Below, piece by piece: positions 1-7,631 of a stretch of 64,000 nucleotides of DNA. Within the stretch, counting starts at the first letter, position 1, and each line of letters opens with the position of its first letter. This DNA is from a virus. A program made the translations under genes and the position numbers. The notes beneath the pieces are model-generated. The model searched no databases. It was not told where the DNA came from and saw only the letters and a program-made list of their open reading frames with translations. The stretch is from positions 20,478 through 84,477 of IMG/VR virus record IMGVR_UViG_3300036944_001167. One strand, written 5' to 3'.

Positions 1-132
1 TTTGTTTGCGCAAACAACCCACACATCGGTGAGTATTCCAATGGGTAATATATACCCGATTTCTTTTCGAATACGATTCAGGTGACCGATAGCGATCATG
101 CATCCTAAATCCCTTGGCGGAAAACCCACCAA
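1..132 (-). CDS. Partial unknown protein running off the left edge
   Basis: An open frame runs leftward off the window. From a TTG at 130-132 it reads NLVGFPPRDLGCMIAIGHL and later ILPIGILTDVWVV, which has a protein-like mix of hydrophobic and polar residues. An in-frame ATG lies at 97-99. The frame is open further upstream to a TAG, and a short overlapping frame starting at ATG just after the neighbouring gene's stop ends in TAG at about 140, so the true start is unclear and a frameshift is possible. The Shine-Dalgarno-like GAGGA just after the upstream gene is too far from the TTG. No function recognised. It may be the continuation of the small minus-strand operon headed by the 192-497 gene. 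Confidence 0.35.
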   Translation of the reverse strand, partial: MVGFPPRDLGCMIAIGHLNRIRKEIGYILPIGILTDVWVVCANK

Positions 133-191
133 GTTGTATTCGTCTATACCATAGGTGAGAATGTAATTAAATATCTAATCCACATTCTTCC

Positions 192-497
192 TCAAAGCTC
201 AACACGACGATTCTCAGCCGTAACCCAATGACAGTAGCCCTCTTTGCGGGCTGCTTTCTTAGCTTCACATTCGGCACCCAGTTCAGAGATCTCTTTACTG
301 TAGTACTCGAAGTCAAACGGGTTACCATAGGGAACGCCTCCACTATCTAGGTGGCGAACCTTGAGTCGTACATACTGCCGCTCTTTCACATACCCTTTGC
401 TATGGGTGTTTTTATTTACCAGGCCGGTAGGGTTACCAAAGCGCTTAACAGCAAGGGACAGAGCACGTTCCAGATCCTGCATCGCTTGAGATGTCAT
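192..497 (-). CDS. Small hypothetical protein, 101 aa
   Basis: The ATG at 497 is preceded by a clear ribosome-binding site (AAGGAAGAATC then ATG). The product is basic in its N-terminal two thirds (KRFGNPTGLVNKNTHSKG, then VKERQYVRLKVRHLD) and ends with an alanine/lysine-rich helix. I recognise no domain. Its promoter should lie in the 498-589 interval shared with the divergent plus-strand gene. It ends with TGA at 192 and could be the first gene of an operon continuing left out of the window. Confidence 0.7.
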   Translation of the reverse strand: MTSQAMQDLERALSLAVKRFGNPTGLVNKNTHSKGYVKERQYVRLKVRHLDSGGVPYGNPFDFEYYSKEISELGAECEAKKAARKEGYCHWVTAENRRVEL

Positions 498-541
498 GAT
501 TCTTCCTTATAGAGAAGTGTTAGCGGTACCAATTCACGTGG

Positions 542-549
542 ATAGTATG
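542..549 (+). promoter_or_regulatory. Candidate late promoter element ATAGTATG
   Basis: ATAGTATG lies 41 nt upstream of the ATG at 590. The same octamer, or ATAGTATA, precedes two other plus-strand genes (13769-13776 and 34270-34277). The late promoters of phiKZ are reported to contain little more than TATG. The assignment is an inference from position and repetition only. Confidence 0.3.
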
Positions 550-589
550 TAGGCCAAATTCTTTTAAATCGCATTTTTCTGGGGGCTTT

Positions 590-1681
590 ATGTATTCCCT
601 ATTCAGCAAGGGGGAGTGGGGTAACCGGGGTGGTGCTCCTACCTACCTCAACTATCGCTACTCCTTAAAGGGTTTGCGGAGCAACCTGGAGCGCGTGGTT
701 CACTATAACCGAATCTACCCACGGGCTGTCAAACCTAATCATTTCCTCGTACGTCTCATTCACTCCTTAAATGTACCCATGACCATGGACCCCCAACGCA
801 TGGTGGACGTGGTCTCTGAACGGACAGAAGGTGTGGGGATGGCGATGAACATCACCTCACCATTGAACAAAGGGCGGATCTTCCACCCAGGGGTTCTTTA
901 CGGCGAAGGGTCTCAGGAAATCCTGATTGCCGACTCTGCGTACTTTGATGTCAGGGAACACCAAGATTCGTGGGAAGAACTGCGGCCCCTTGAGTTCCTG
1001 TACCACCCCAAAACAGATTTGGGTATGGATCTGCCTTGGGGTCTTCAGAACAACGAAGAGTCAGGGCTATCGGTGATTCGCATCAACGTACCCATGTTGG
1101 CGTTTCAATACCAGCAATGGCGTCAACGGGAATGGTCGTTCAATCCTGAGAATCAACGCACCGTGATGCAGTTCATTGCCTCCTACCCACTGAACAATCT
1201 ACTGTACTCCCAAGTGGATTGGGCGATCCTGAACCGCATCATACACACCTATCGGGGTTTGCCTTGCGCAGACAGTCAGGTGCGTAAACCATTTCAGTTA
1301 ACCGATTACACCGATCGACTACAGGTAGCCATCGATCAGATGGTCCATGACTATCGGACTCGTGCCTTTACCATGGAGCAGTTGTTGGACAGTATCCAGC
1401 TGCTGGGCGCCCCGACTGCGTTGGAACGCGTGGCGCTACCTAAACTGTTGGCTACCCGGCAAGTGAAATGGGCGCTGATGATGGCTCGAGAACCCTTGGT
1501 GCGTTTTCTGGTGGATTGGAACAATGAAACCGGCAACAAGAAAAATCGAGCACAACTGATCAAGGTTCGACAAGAACTGATCAGGTTTCACAACGACAAT
1601 GTCCTTCGAGGTTCTGTACCTAAAAAGGCAGTGCCCTATTGGGAACAACGTTTCAAAGAACTGATCGACTTGACGTCATAG
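590..1681 (+). CDS. Hypothetical protein, possible virion component, 363 aa
   Basis: The ATG follows GGGGGC, a usable ribosome-binding site with 4-5 nt spacing. The product is soluble, rich in Arg, Gln, Trp and Tyr, and has no signal peptide or membrane segment. The C-terminal third (from about residue 250) is helical and basic, with a KNRAQLIKVRQELIRFHND stretch. No family is recognised. It stands alone on the plus strand, with a candidate late promoter upstream and a bidirectional hairpin terminator immediately after the stop, so it looks like a single-gene late unit. A virion role is only a guess from context. Confidence 0.75.
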   Translation: MYSLFSKGEWGNRGGAPTYLNYRYSLKGLRSNLERVVHYNRIYPRAVKPNHFLVRLIHSLNVPMTMDPQRMVDVVSERTEGVGMAMNITSPLNKGRIFHPGVLYGEGSQEILIADSAYFDVREHQDSWEELRPLEFLYHPKTDLGMDLPWGLQNNEESGLSVIRINVPMLAFQYQQWRQREWSFNPENQRTVMQFIASYPLNNLLYSQVDWAILNRIIHTYRGLPCADSQVRKPFQLTDYTDRLQVAIDQMVHDYRTRAFTMEQLLDSIQLLGAPTALERVALPKLLATRQVKWALMMAREPLVRFLVDWNNETGNKKNRAQLIKVRQELIRFHNDNVLRGSVPKKAVPYWEQRFKELIDLTS

Positions 1682-1684
1682 GTG

Positions 1685-1714
1685 GCTAGGGAGGGGCGAC
1701 CCTCCCTAGCTTTT
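1685..1714. terminator. Bidirectional hairpin between convergent genes, with TTTTATG tail
   Basis: GCTAGGGAGGG and CCCTCCCTAGC pair around a short GCGA-type loop. On the plus strand the hairpin is followed by TTTTATGTCGCC, a variant of the TTTATGCC tag seen after many hairpins in this window. The minus-strand DNA polymerase stop codon (1713-1715) lies in the tail. Confidence 0.8.
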
Positions 1715-3884
1715 ATGTCGCCGTTTCCCACTCTTGAACGAAATCACTCACCAGCTTGGTGTTGTTTCCATTCACCAAGAAGATCCCAAGGGCTTCAAGG
1801 ATGAGGTAGAACGGCCGAACGGTTGAGTAGACAAGTTTACGGATGTTCATTGCTTGCACCACTTCTTTAGGCAATCCTCGACGCTCCACATTGTCCTTGG
1901 GGAGGAGTAGTGTAGTCATTCCAGGTTTGTTGGCGAAGTGCTTGGCAATTTTAGCAGCAACCTCCGGGTTTTCAATAGAAGCGATCCATTCCTGAATGGC
2001 TGTCTTGTTGGAAAGATCTAGCGATACCTTAATGGCTGGGTAGGGTAGCTCAGGAGCGTCCCCATAGTGCGGGGCAAAGATATCCTGCCAATACACGTAA
2101 TGTTGATACGGGGACTGGCTCGGGTTGGTGTAGGAGTTGGCCGTCTTAACCGATGAACGGGCCAAGTATTCAGACTTACCTTTAACCACAGAGTCGATAA
2201 TACCGAGTTCGATATTGGCAATTTTGCGGTAAAGGTCAATCATCGAGATTTGTTGGTCTGCGATGACCGTGTCCATGATCTCCTTGATGGTCTCCGTCAC
2301 CACCGCCATAATCTGTGGCGGACAGTTCGAGTCCTTCAGGTAAACCCCTTTGATCTCCTCCTCGAGGTGTTTGAAGACGTTGCCTTCTCGTGCTGCCTTG
2401 TAGGCGAAGTAGTGTTTAGCCATAGAAGTCAGACCGAACACCGAGAATGCAAACTCATTCTTCATGGCCAGAACGTTCAGCTTTTCGGGAATAACACCCA
2501 AGATGGTCGACAGTTTAGCCAAGACATGGATAATTGACTGAGATGCCAAGTACACCATGGTGTAGTTGATGCTAAAGGCTTCTTCGCTGAAGTCCACCTT
2601 GCCCAAGTACCACTCCACCCAGTTCTCTACCGCAAAGATCGTGGAGTCCGTATCAGAGGTGATTGCCACATGACGCATGGAGTTACGAATCCGTGCGACG
2701 GATGCAGGGACGTTGTCCGTTACCCAAAACGCCTCGATCAACAACGCGTATTGCTCAAGGGTTTCGATAACCTTCTTCGCAAATTCACCCATGACGCAGA
2801 TGCCATGAATGTCGTTAGCATTCCCTTGTTCAGCCGACTCCTGTAGTTTCTTCAGGGTGCGTCCGTCCAACTCTTTGGCACAGATCAAACTGACGTAGGC
2901 TTTAAGGTCATTGTCCATCCCCTTCACATAAACCTTGGCATCTGTGTATGACAGGGTGGTGCCGGTAGGTTTGCTGGACATGATTTGGAGGAAGGTGTGT
3001 ACGAAGGTTGGGTTGTACTTTGCCAGATGCCACATGTCGCCTACGTAAACAAAGGCTGCACGTTCTAAGGGTTGGAGACCCTCTACCAACTTACGGACTT
3101 CCAACTCCTGCTTATTGTTACGCCAGTAATGGCGGGTACTGTAGAGGATGACATCCATAACCTGATCGACACTGGGGATTGTCAACCCGTAGGTCTCTAC
3201 TGCTTTGCCCACCAGGTTGTAGTCGACATGACCGATGATGGAGGTGATGTTAGCCAAGACCACATCAGGGGCCCAGTAGTGACGATTACCCGCCAAGAAC
3301 TTCTCGTTGTTGGCATTACCGTAACTTGTAGCTACACGGCAGGTAGACGTCAAGCTGGAGTGGGCCGACTTATTGTAGAATATTGTTGAAGCCGAAGCTT
3401 GACCACCAGAGATCGAGTTGTTGGCGATCTTGTACGTGGACTGTTCGTTCTCCTTAATGTCCGCCACCACCATATTACCCGCCATTTTAGCATCGAAGGC
3501 CTCGTCTTTAACCTTAGCGCGACCCTCAATGTTACCGGTAACGTAGATAGAGAGGAGCGACTCTCGGCGATTGGGGTTCTCGTATACGGTCATGGCAGGC
3601 GAGAACAACAACCTACGGTCTTTGATGTTGTTAAGGTATTCGGTGTACGTTAGGACCTTTTGTTCACGGTCACCGTTTTTATTACGGGCCAGGTGCAGAA
3701 CTTCTGGATCTTTGATCTCCAAACGACCGCCACGTGCCGTCACTTGGTTAACCCAGGCCTGACAAACCTCAAGAGGTTTACCGGTGCGCTTGGACAGATA
3801 AAGAGCCATGTCACTGCGATAGTTTCCCAGCACATCCAAGTCACGGTTGTAATGGCTGGCGGGCTTAATGAATGCATTGTTCAT
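1713..3884 (-). CDS. DNA polymerase, family B-like palm subunit, 723 aa
   Basis: This is the replicative polymerase, or its catalytic C-terminal piece, of a phiKZ-type phage. Motif C is visible as ITSDTDSTIF (DTDS at residues 411-414), the metal-binding strand-turn of family B polymerases. A motif B-like segment lies near residues 152-160 (YKIANNSISGG; K, N, S and G in the right order), followed by a Ser/Tyr-rich stretch. I find no clear motif A (DxxSLYPS) and no 3'-5' exonuclease motifs, and 723 residues is short for an enzyme carrying both domains. The exonuclease domain and motif A may therefore be on another polypeptide; this is inference. The gap of about 250 residues between motifs B and C is unusually long. 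The start ATG at 3884 has a moderate CAGG site upstream. Confidence 0.8.
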   Translation of the reverse strand: MNNAFIKPASHYNRDLDVLGNYRSDMALYLSKRTGKPLEVCQAWVNQVTARGGRLEIKDPEVLHLARNKNGDREQKVLTYTEYLNNIKDRRLLFSPAMTVYENPNRRESLLSIYVTGNIEGRAKVKDEAFDAKMAGNMVVADIKENEQSTYKIANNSISGGQASASTIFYNKSAHSSLTSTCRVATSYGNANNEKFLAGNRHYWAPDVVLANITSIIGHVDYNLVGKAVETYGLTIPSVDQVMDVILYSTRHYWRNNKQELEVRKLVEGLQPLERAAFVYVGDMWHLAKYNPTFVHTFLQIMSSKPTGTTLSYTDAKVYVKGMDNDLKAYVSLICAKELDGRTLKKLQESAEQGNANDIHGICVMGEFAKKVIETLEQYALLIEAFWVTDNVPASVARIRNSMRHVAITSDTDSTIFAVENWVEWYLGKVDFSEEAFSINYTMVYLASQSIIHVLAKLSTILGVIPEKLNVLAMKNEFAFSVFGLTSMAKHYFAYKAAREGNVFKHLEEEIKGVYLKDSNCPPQIMAVVTETIKEIMDTVIADQQISMIDLYRKIANIELGIIDSVVKGKSEYLARSSVKTANSYTNPSQSPYQHYVYWQDIFAPHYGDAPELPYPAIKVSLDLSNKTAIQEWIASIENPEVAAKIAKHFANKPGMTTLLLPKDNVERRGLPKEVVQAMNIRKLVYSTVRPFYLILEALGIFLVNGNNTKLVSDFVQEWETAT

Positions 3885-3950
3885 GACAGATACCTGTTTG
3901 AGACCACTCTTATCAGATAGGTCAAACTAAGATTTATTTACAGCGGGCAT

Positions 3951-3974
3951 ACACCCGCCCGAAGGCGGGTACAC
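3951..3974 (-). terminator. Hairpin terminator after the CYTH-like gene
   Basis: GTACCCGCC-TTCG-GGCGGGTGT reads on the minus strand and is followed by ATGCCC, a variant of the TTTATGCC tag. It lies between the minus-strand gene ending at 3979 and the polymerase start at 3884, separating the two transcripts. Confidence 0.7.
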
Positions 3975-3978
3975 ACCT

Positions 3979-4566
3979 TTAGCGTTTAATCGCCCAAGTT
4001 TCAAACAACTCGCCCACCTTTTTGTACTCTTCCGGAGTACGTTGAGAGGACTGACTCATGATGGTCTCGACGGTTGGAATCGGCAAGGGTGGAATTTCCA
4101 TGTCCTTGTCTTTGAGCAACACCTCAAGATCAATTTTCACCCAGTCGTAGGGTTCGCCGTCAATGTTTTCAAAGACGTCCACCTCATACTGGTAGTCAGA
4201 ACCTTCAATGGGGTAGCAGTAACGCTTCTTGCGCAGCGAATGGGGTGCCATCAACAGCATGAGTTCGAACATGTCTTGAGTGACAGGCTTCTCAGCTTCT
4301 TTCTTACCCAACTCGCCGGGGGTCTTGAACTTCAGACACAGTTCGTAGTCGCGGTCATTGACTGCCCGTACCCGAATTTGACCAAAGCCTTTCTCGCCCT
4401 TGTCCACATGGATCTCAGCCTGCTCCTGCTGCTCCTTGAGGAGTTCAGGATTGATCCAGTCAAAGTTCTCTACACGAGCAAAGAACGTGTACTCGATTTC
4501 TTGCTTGGCTTTACCTTCGCTTTCTGCGAGTTCCTCCAAGCTGATCATTAGTCGCCGTAGTCGCAC
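3979..4566 (-). CDS. CYTH-fold (triphosphate tunnel) protein, about 195 aa
   Basis: The strand order and charged motifs match the CYTH superfamily (class IV adenylate cyclases, thiamine triphosphatases, polyphosphatases). With a GTG start at 4566, residues 23-27 read EIEYT, an ExExK-like signature with Lys replaced by Thr. It continues with IRVRAVN, YELCLKFK, an arginine at KKRYCYPI, and acidic strands YEVDVFEN and KIDLEV. These alternating charged strands line the triphosphate-binding tunnel in the family. I chose GTG 4566 because AAAGGTGA sits 4 nt upstream; the ATG at 4548 lacks a site, and the longer TTG form (4614) would run through the preceding terminator. The Lys-to-Thr change leaves catalysis uncertain. 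Confidence 0.6.
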   Translation of the reverse strand: MRLRRLMISLEELAESEGKAKQEIEYTFFARVENFDWINPELLKEQQEQAEIHVDKGEKGFGQIRVRAVNDRDYELCLKFKTPGELGKKEAEKPVTQDMFELMLLMAPHSLRKKRYCYPIEGSDYQYEVDVFENIDGEPYDWVKIDLEVLLKDKDMEIPPLPIPTVETIMSQSSQRTPEEYKKVGELFETWAIKR

Positions 4567-4590
4567 AGGATCACCTTTTGAAAAAACGGA

Positions 4591-4637
4591 AAAAATAAAA
4601 GGCGGTGCACCCAAGCCGAAGCTTGAGCGCGACCACC
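4591..4637 (-). terminator. Intrinsic terminator with T-rich tail
   Basis: On the minus strand, GGTG...CTCAAGC-TTCG-GCTTGGG...CACC forms a hairpin, followed shortly by TTTTATTTTTT. It ends the transcript of the overlapping gene run 4654-7631 just upstream of the CYTH-like gene. Confidence 0.75.
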
Positions 4638-4653
4638 CATCAGTCGAACGTCA

Positions 4654-5073
4654 TTAGATAGCGGACGACTGTTTCACGATTTCTACTTGGTTAAATCCGT
4701 TAGCAGCCAAAGCCTCGAGGATCTTTTCAGCCTCGCCTGGATTGACATTGCCTACACGAACCATGACGTTGGTGTAGTCCAGCACTTGTACAGACGAGGC
4801 CTTGATCCAAGGCAAACCCAGAATGGATTGTTGTCCGTTACTGTGTTTGACTCGGACGTAGAGGTACTCATCGTACGCATCTACCGAGCCTGGTGGCAGT
4901 GTGGGATAGACGTTGGCATGCATGGCCGGTGCATCCAGACCCAACATACGTGCGGTGTCGGCATCAACGATACCCATCACCTTAACGTTTTTGAAGTTGT
5001 TACCCAGGATCAGACTGGGGTAGACTTCAAAAGAGACTTGCTTTGAGAGTGGGAATTGGTCTTGCGTGGCCAT
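4654..5073 (-). CDS. Hypothetical small beta-rich protein, 139 aa
   Basis: The product is mainly beta-strand by inspection, with regularly spaced Val/Tyr/Ile strands (EYLYVRVKHSNGQQSILGLPWI, then VMVRVGNV) and a final amphipathic helix (PGEAEKILEALAANGFNQV). The middle resembles small SH3-like or carbohydrate-domain folds seen in phage accessory proteins, but I cannot name a family. The start ATG at 5073 follows CTGGAG with 10 nt spacing and lies inside the end of the preceding gene (47-nt overlap), implying coupled translation. It is last in the 4654-7631 operon. Confidence 0.7.
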   Translation of the reverse strand: MATQDQFPLSKQVSFEVYPSLILGNNFKNVKVMGIVDADTARMLGLDAPAMHANVYPTLPPGSVDAYDEYLYVRVKHSNGQQSILGLPWIKASSVQVLDYTNVMVRVGNVNPGEAEKILEALAANGFNQVEIVKQSSAI

Positions 5074-5431
5074 TGTGTTTGGACTCCAGTTCGAGAAGGA
5101 TCAAACCCTCATCGTTAAGAAAAGTGATGTCGCGAATCTTACCTTGCTTAAGCAAGGGTTTAAGTAGCGGATCTTCGGCCAACTGTTGGACATGGTGAAT
5201 TACTTTATCCAACAGTTGACTATCGAATTGTTCGATCTCCCCCGACAGGCTCGGTTCGTCGTAGGGATCAATGGCTTCGTAGATCGATTGGACGATGTAG
5301 GCCAACAGATGCTTAACCGCCTGACTCAACCCTGGGATGTCATTAAGCGCATCTTGGTTCAGGTGTCGACTCACTAGCTGAAGGGCTTCTTCAATATCCT
5401 CAGAGGTGGTTGAGACGTTTATGAGCTTCAT
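5027..5431 (-). CDS. Hypothetical helical protein, 134 aa
   Basis: Acidic, almost entirely helical by inspection, with one long central helix (AVKHLLAYIVQSIYEAIDP) and an amphipathic leucine-rich helix (LLDKVIHHVQQLAEDPLLKPLL). A short beta hairpin (IRDITFLNDEGLILLELE) follows. It overlaps the upstream gene by 32 nt and the downstream gene by 47 nt. No family is recognised. The length, acidity and nested overlaps resemble small assembly or chaperone proteins, but that is only context. Confidence 0.7.
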   Translation of the reverse strand: MKLINVSTTSEDIEEALQLVSRHLNQDALNDIPGLSQAVKHLLAYIVQSIYEAIDPYDEPSLSGEIEQFDSQLLDKVIHHVQQLAEDPLLKPLLKQGKIRDITFLNDEGLILLELESKHNGHARPIPTLKASLF

Positions 5432-5816
5432 AATGCAGATTAACCTCGAGTTTAGAAGTAATCAGCAATTTAGGTTTTAACACCAACAGTTCCCCGACGA
5501 AACGATCGAGTTGGAAAAGGCTCTCGCCTTGGGGTGTGTAGACCTGCATGGCCGACAGACGATGTTGTAAGGTATTGGCAAGAACGGAGATAGCCGTTGA
5601 AAGGATCATCCCGTCGTTATTGGGGTGTTGGGTAGAATGTCCATACACCTGATAGGAGAACACGTAACCATTTACCGCCATAGGATCATAGCGGCGTAAC
5701 ATGATGTCGGTCAAACTGACTACGATCTCAGCAATGTCGTAGTCCATGTTAGTCATGGCTCGTGTGGCGCCTGTGAAATCCGATACTGCATCGCGCAAGT
5801 CAATGACTAAATTCAT
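5400..5816 (-). CDS. Hypothetical protein, 138 aa
   Basis: I chose the ATG at 5816 (MNLVIDLRDAV) because CCGGAG lies about 10 nt upstream. The frame extends further 5' to 5900, but that extension would run through a strong hairpin at 5837-5858 and the end of the preceding gene. The protein mixes helices and strands (DIAEIVVSLTDIMLRRYDP, then YVFSYQVYGHS, then ISVLANTLQHRLSAMQVY). No family is recognised. It is part of the co-directional run of unknown genes between 4654 and 7631. Confidence 0.7.
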   Translation of the reverse strand: MNLVIDLRDAVSDFTGATRAMTNMDYDIAEIVVSLTDIMLRRYDPMAVNGYVFSYQVYGHSTQHPNNDGMILSTAISVLANTLQHRLSAMQVYTPQGESLFQLDRFVGELLVLKPKLLITSKLEVNLHYEAHKRLNHL

Positions 5817-5836
5817 TCTATAAAATCTCCGGCATA

Positions 5837-5858
5837 CTAGAGGGCCTAAGCCCTCTAG
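5837..5858 (-). terminator. Perfect 9-bp hairpin followed by TATGCC
   Basis: CTAGAGGGC and GCCCTCTAG pair around a 4-nt loop. On the minus strand TATGCC follows directly, the same tag seen after many gene-end hairpins here. It overlaps the last codons of the 5855-6310 gene and sits just before the ribosome-binding site of the next gene. It could attenuate, terminate or be a processing site. Confidence 0.55.
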
Positions 5859-6310
5859 GATCTGCGGCAGACTTTGACTAGCATATTCTGACCTCGCCAA
5901 CCGACCACACTGCGATACAGCATCGGGTGGTTTGCGATTTTGTAAACCTCCATGAAGTTCACGAGTTCATAATACACTTCTAAAGCCAACGCAGTAAGTT
6001 GATGGTGGACGACGGCGTCGTTCACGTCTTCATAACAATTCGTTGGATTCACGTGTTGTATTTTTTGCTCGAACTCAGCCAGAATGGTGGTGGATCTCGG
6101 GGGAGTACTGGGGAGGGGGAAGGGACTTGAGAAGTCCAAGTAGTATGCAGGGTGACTGCAGTAACTACGTTGGTCGGCTATCTCAACTTTATCCATGACC
6201 GTAACCGATGTTTCCATGAAGTCCTTGAGAGACATCTTATTTTGCTCAAGGTGTGGCTCCACGTGTTCGTACATCGCTATCAGGTGACTCAAGGGGATCG
6301 ATAGGATCAT
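5855..6310 (-). CDS. Hypothetical protein, 151 aa
   Basis: The start ATG at 6310 has GTGGAATG upstream and lies 65 nt inside the preceding gene. The product has two helical parts separated by a proline-rich linker (FSSPFPLPSTPPRST, around residues 60-74). The second part reads VVHHQLTALALEVYYELVNFMEVYK, which looks like a membrane-peripheral or dimerising helix. No family is recognised. The neighbouring genes are of similar size and all unknown. Confidence 0.65.
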   Translation of the reverse strand: MILSIPLSHLIAMYEHVEPHLEQNKMSLKDFMETSVTVMDKVEIADQRSYCSHPAYYLDFSSPFPLPSTPPRSTTILAEFEQKIQHVNPTNCYEDVNDAVVHHQLTALALEVYYELVNFMEVYKIANHPMLYRSVVGWRGQNMLVKVCRRS

Positions 6311-6656
6311 AGTGACATTCCACGACTAGCACAGCTTGGGTTTGTTTACTGACTCGAAGGTCACACTGACTCATGTGCTCTCCTAGGTAGTGGAACAGTA
6401 CGTGCTCCAACGCATTCATGTAATCTAGGTACTGTTGGTGTAGGTGGGTCACCGTTTCCGAGTACGCCACCCCTTCATCACCTAAGACCCGATCAAAGAA
6501 TAAGTCGGCTAACACTTGACCGTCGCCCCTATTACCTAAGAGTTTCACAGCCAAACAACACAAGCTTTGCGACGACTCATTTAAGTACGTCAAGAGTTTA
6601 AGGGAGGGAGGTGGTAGTTCGGAGTTCGGGATTGCCAACACCACCACCGGACTCAT
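6246..6656 (-). CDS. Hypothetical protein, 136 aa
   Basis: Starts at ATG 6656 in an ATGA overlap with the stop of the upstream gene, a typical sign of coupled translation. The N-terminal half is helical (LLTYLNESSQSLCCLAVKLL) and the C-terminal part contains a strand pair (SQCDLRVSKQTQAVLVVECHYD). The last 65 nt also encode the start of the downstream gene in another frame. No recognised domain. Confidence 0.65.
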   Translation of the reverse strand: MSPVVVLAIPNSELPPPSLKLLTYLNESSQSLCCLAVKLLGNRGDGQVLADLFFDRVLGDEGVAYSETVTHLHQQYLDYMNALEHVLFHYLGEHMSQCDLRVSKQTQAVLVVECHYDPIDPLESPDSDVRTRGATP

Positions 6657-7153
6657 CGCATTGCTTCCAGAGCACGGCGCACGCGTTCGGGTACGTAGTC
6701 ACCGTTGTCTTCTGCTTCTTCCAACCACTCCTGTGCTTGTTCCTCAATATTGAAGGTGACAGGCGCAGCTCGCTCACGAAGGATTTCCACTAAGGTATCT
6801 CCCCGTCGAATCAGACGAAAGTTACAGACGTACTCGCTGATGTCGTACTCGAAGCTGAGGTTGAAGATTTGGTTCATCTGGTCACGCACCGCATCGAAGA
6901 TCTCTTCGAGTTGGGTCGTCTCCAGTCCGTAATCAGCGATTTGTTTCTTGATGACTTCACAACACGCCATCACATTACCGCTTATACGGTTCTCTACCAG
7001 TTGGTAGAGGATCGACTCCAGGTTCAGGTACTGAGCAGCGGCACCGAAGTGATCGCATAGCGCAGTCTCCATAAACCCCAAGACCCGAGAGGTCTCAACC
7101 ACCACCCGTCTAGGGTTTGATGGTGCTTCGGTATTTGTCCCAGAATAGTGCAC
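6653..7153 (-). CDS. Hypothetical helical protein, 166 aa
   Basis: Starts at ATG 7153, 44 nt inside the upstream gene. Mostly helical (RVLGFMETALCDHFGAAAQYL, LESILYQLVENRISGN, TTQLEEIFDAVRDQMNQIF), with a beta segment near residues 104-120 (YDISEYVCNFRLIRRGDTLV) and an acidic C-terminal helix (EEQAQEWLEEAEDNGD). No family is recognised. It belongs to the overlapping operon that runs from 7631 to 4654. Confidence 0.7.
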   Translation of the reverse strand: MHYSGTNTEAPSNPRRVVVETSRVLGFMETALCDHFGAAAQYLNLESILYQLVENRISGNVMACCEVIKKQIADYGLETTQLEEIFDAVRDQMNQIFNLSFEYDISEYVCNFRLIRRGDTLVEILRERAAPVTFNIEEQAQEWLEEAEDNGDYVPERVRRALEAMR

Positions 7154-7631
7154 GGTAATCTTCCCCGCGATTCAAAATGTAACTGTTACCCATCTGCTTG
7201 AGTGTGGCGTGATGCCAACTGGGTTCAATTGAGAAGGAGCTGGCAAGGTGGTCTTGGAGGAAACTGTCCAGAGGTTCGATCACCTCAAGCTCAATGATTT
7301 CACCCCATTTGAGCAAAGACGGGTTGGGATTTTTGGTTACGCCGACCACATTGGCAAAACCAGGAAAGATCCGTGCGATCAGACTCTCCATAACCTCGAC
7401 TTCAAAGGATACTAACATATCCTTACGGTCCACCAGATTCAGCTCCTGCTCATCTTCATACCACAACATTAGATCACGCAAACGCATGATAAAGAGGTGC
7501 CGCACCACGTGGGTACACACCGAGTTGCTAAAACGCAATTCTTCTTTCGGGATCATCCCTTCTTCGATGATGTCGTGAAGTCTTGCCTTTAGGAACTCAA
7601 CCCAATCACGGGTGGGGATAACGTATTTCAC
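7110..7631 (-). CDS. Hypothetical protein, first gene of an overlapping operon, 173 aa
   Basis: The start codon is GTG (7629-7631), preceded by AAAGGATTAACCT. The protein has an N-terminal helical half (WVEFLKARLHDIIEEGMIP, then VVRHLFIMRLRDLMLWYEDE) and a mixed C-terminal half that ends with a basic WDKYRSTIKP. No family is recognised. It leads a run of six co-directional genes whose ends overlap by 4 to 65 nt, so the products are probably made in fixed proportion and may act in one complex. Confidence 0.7.
   Translation of the reverse strand: MKYVIPTRDWVEFLKARLHDIIEEGMIPKEELRFSNSVCTHVVRHLFIMRLRDLMLWYEDEQELNLVDRKDMLVSFEVEVMESLIARIFPGFANVVGVTKNPNPSLLKWGEIIELEVIEPLDSFLQDHLASSFSIEPSWHHATLKQMGNSYILNRGEDYRALFWDKYRSTIKP

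Noticed and set aside
41-55. TATATTAC on the minus strand near the left edge (GGGTAATATATACCC)
   Set aside because: It lies within a probable coding frame (IGYILPI), lacks the AT-rich upstream block and has no following leader hairpin. It could be chance, so not called as a promoter.
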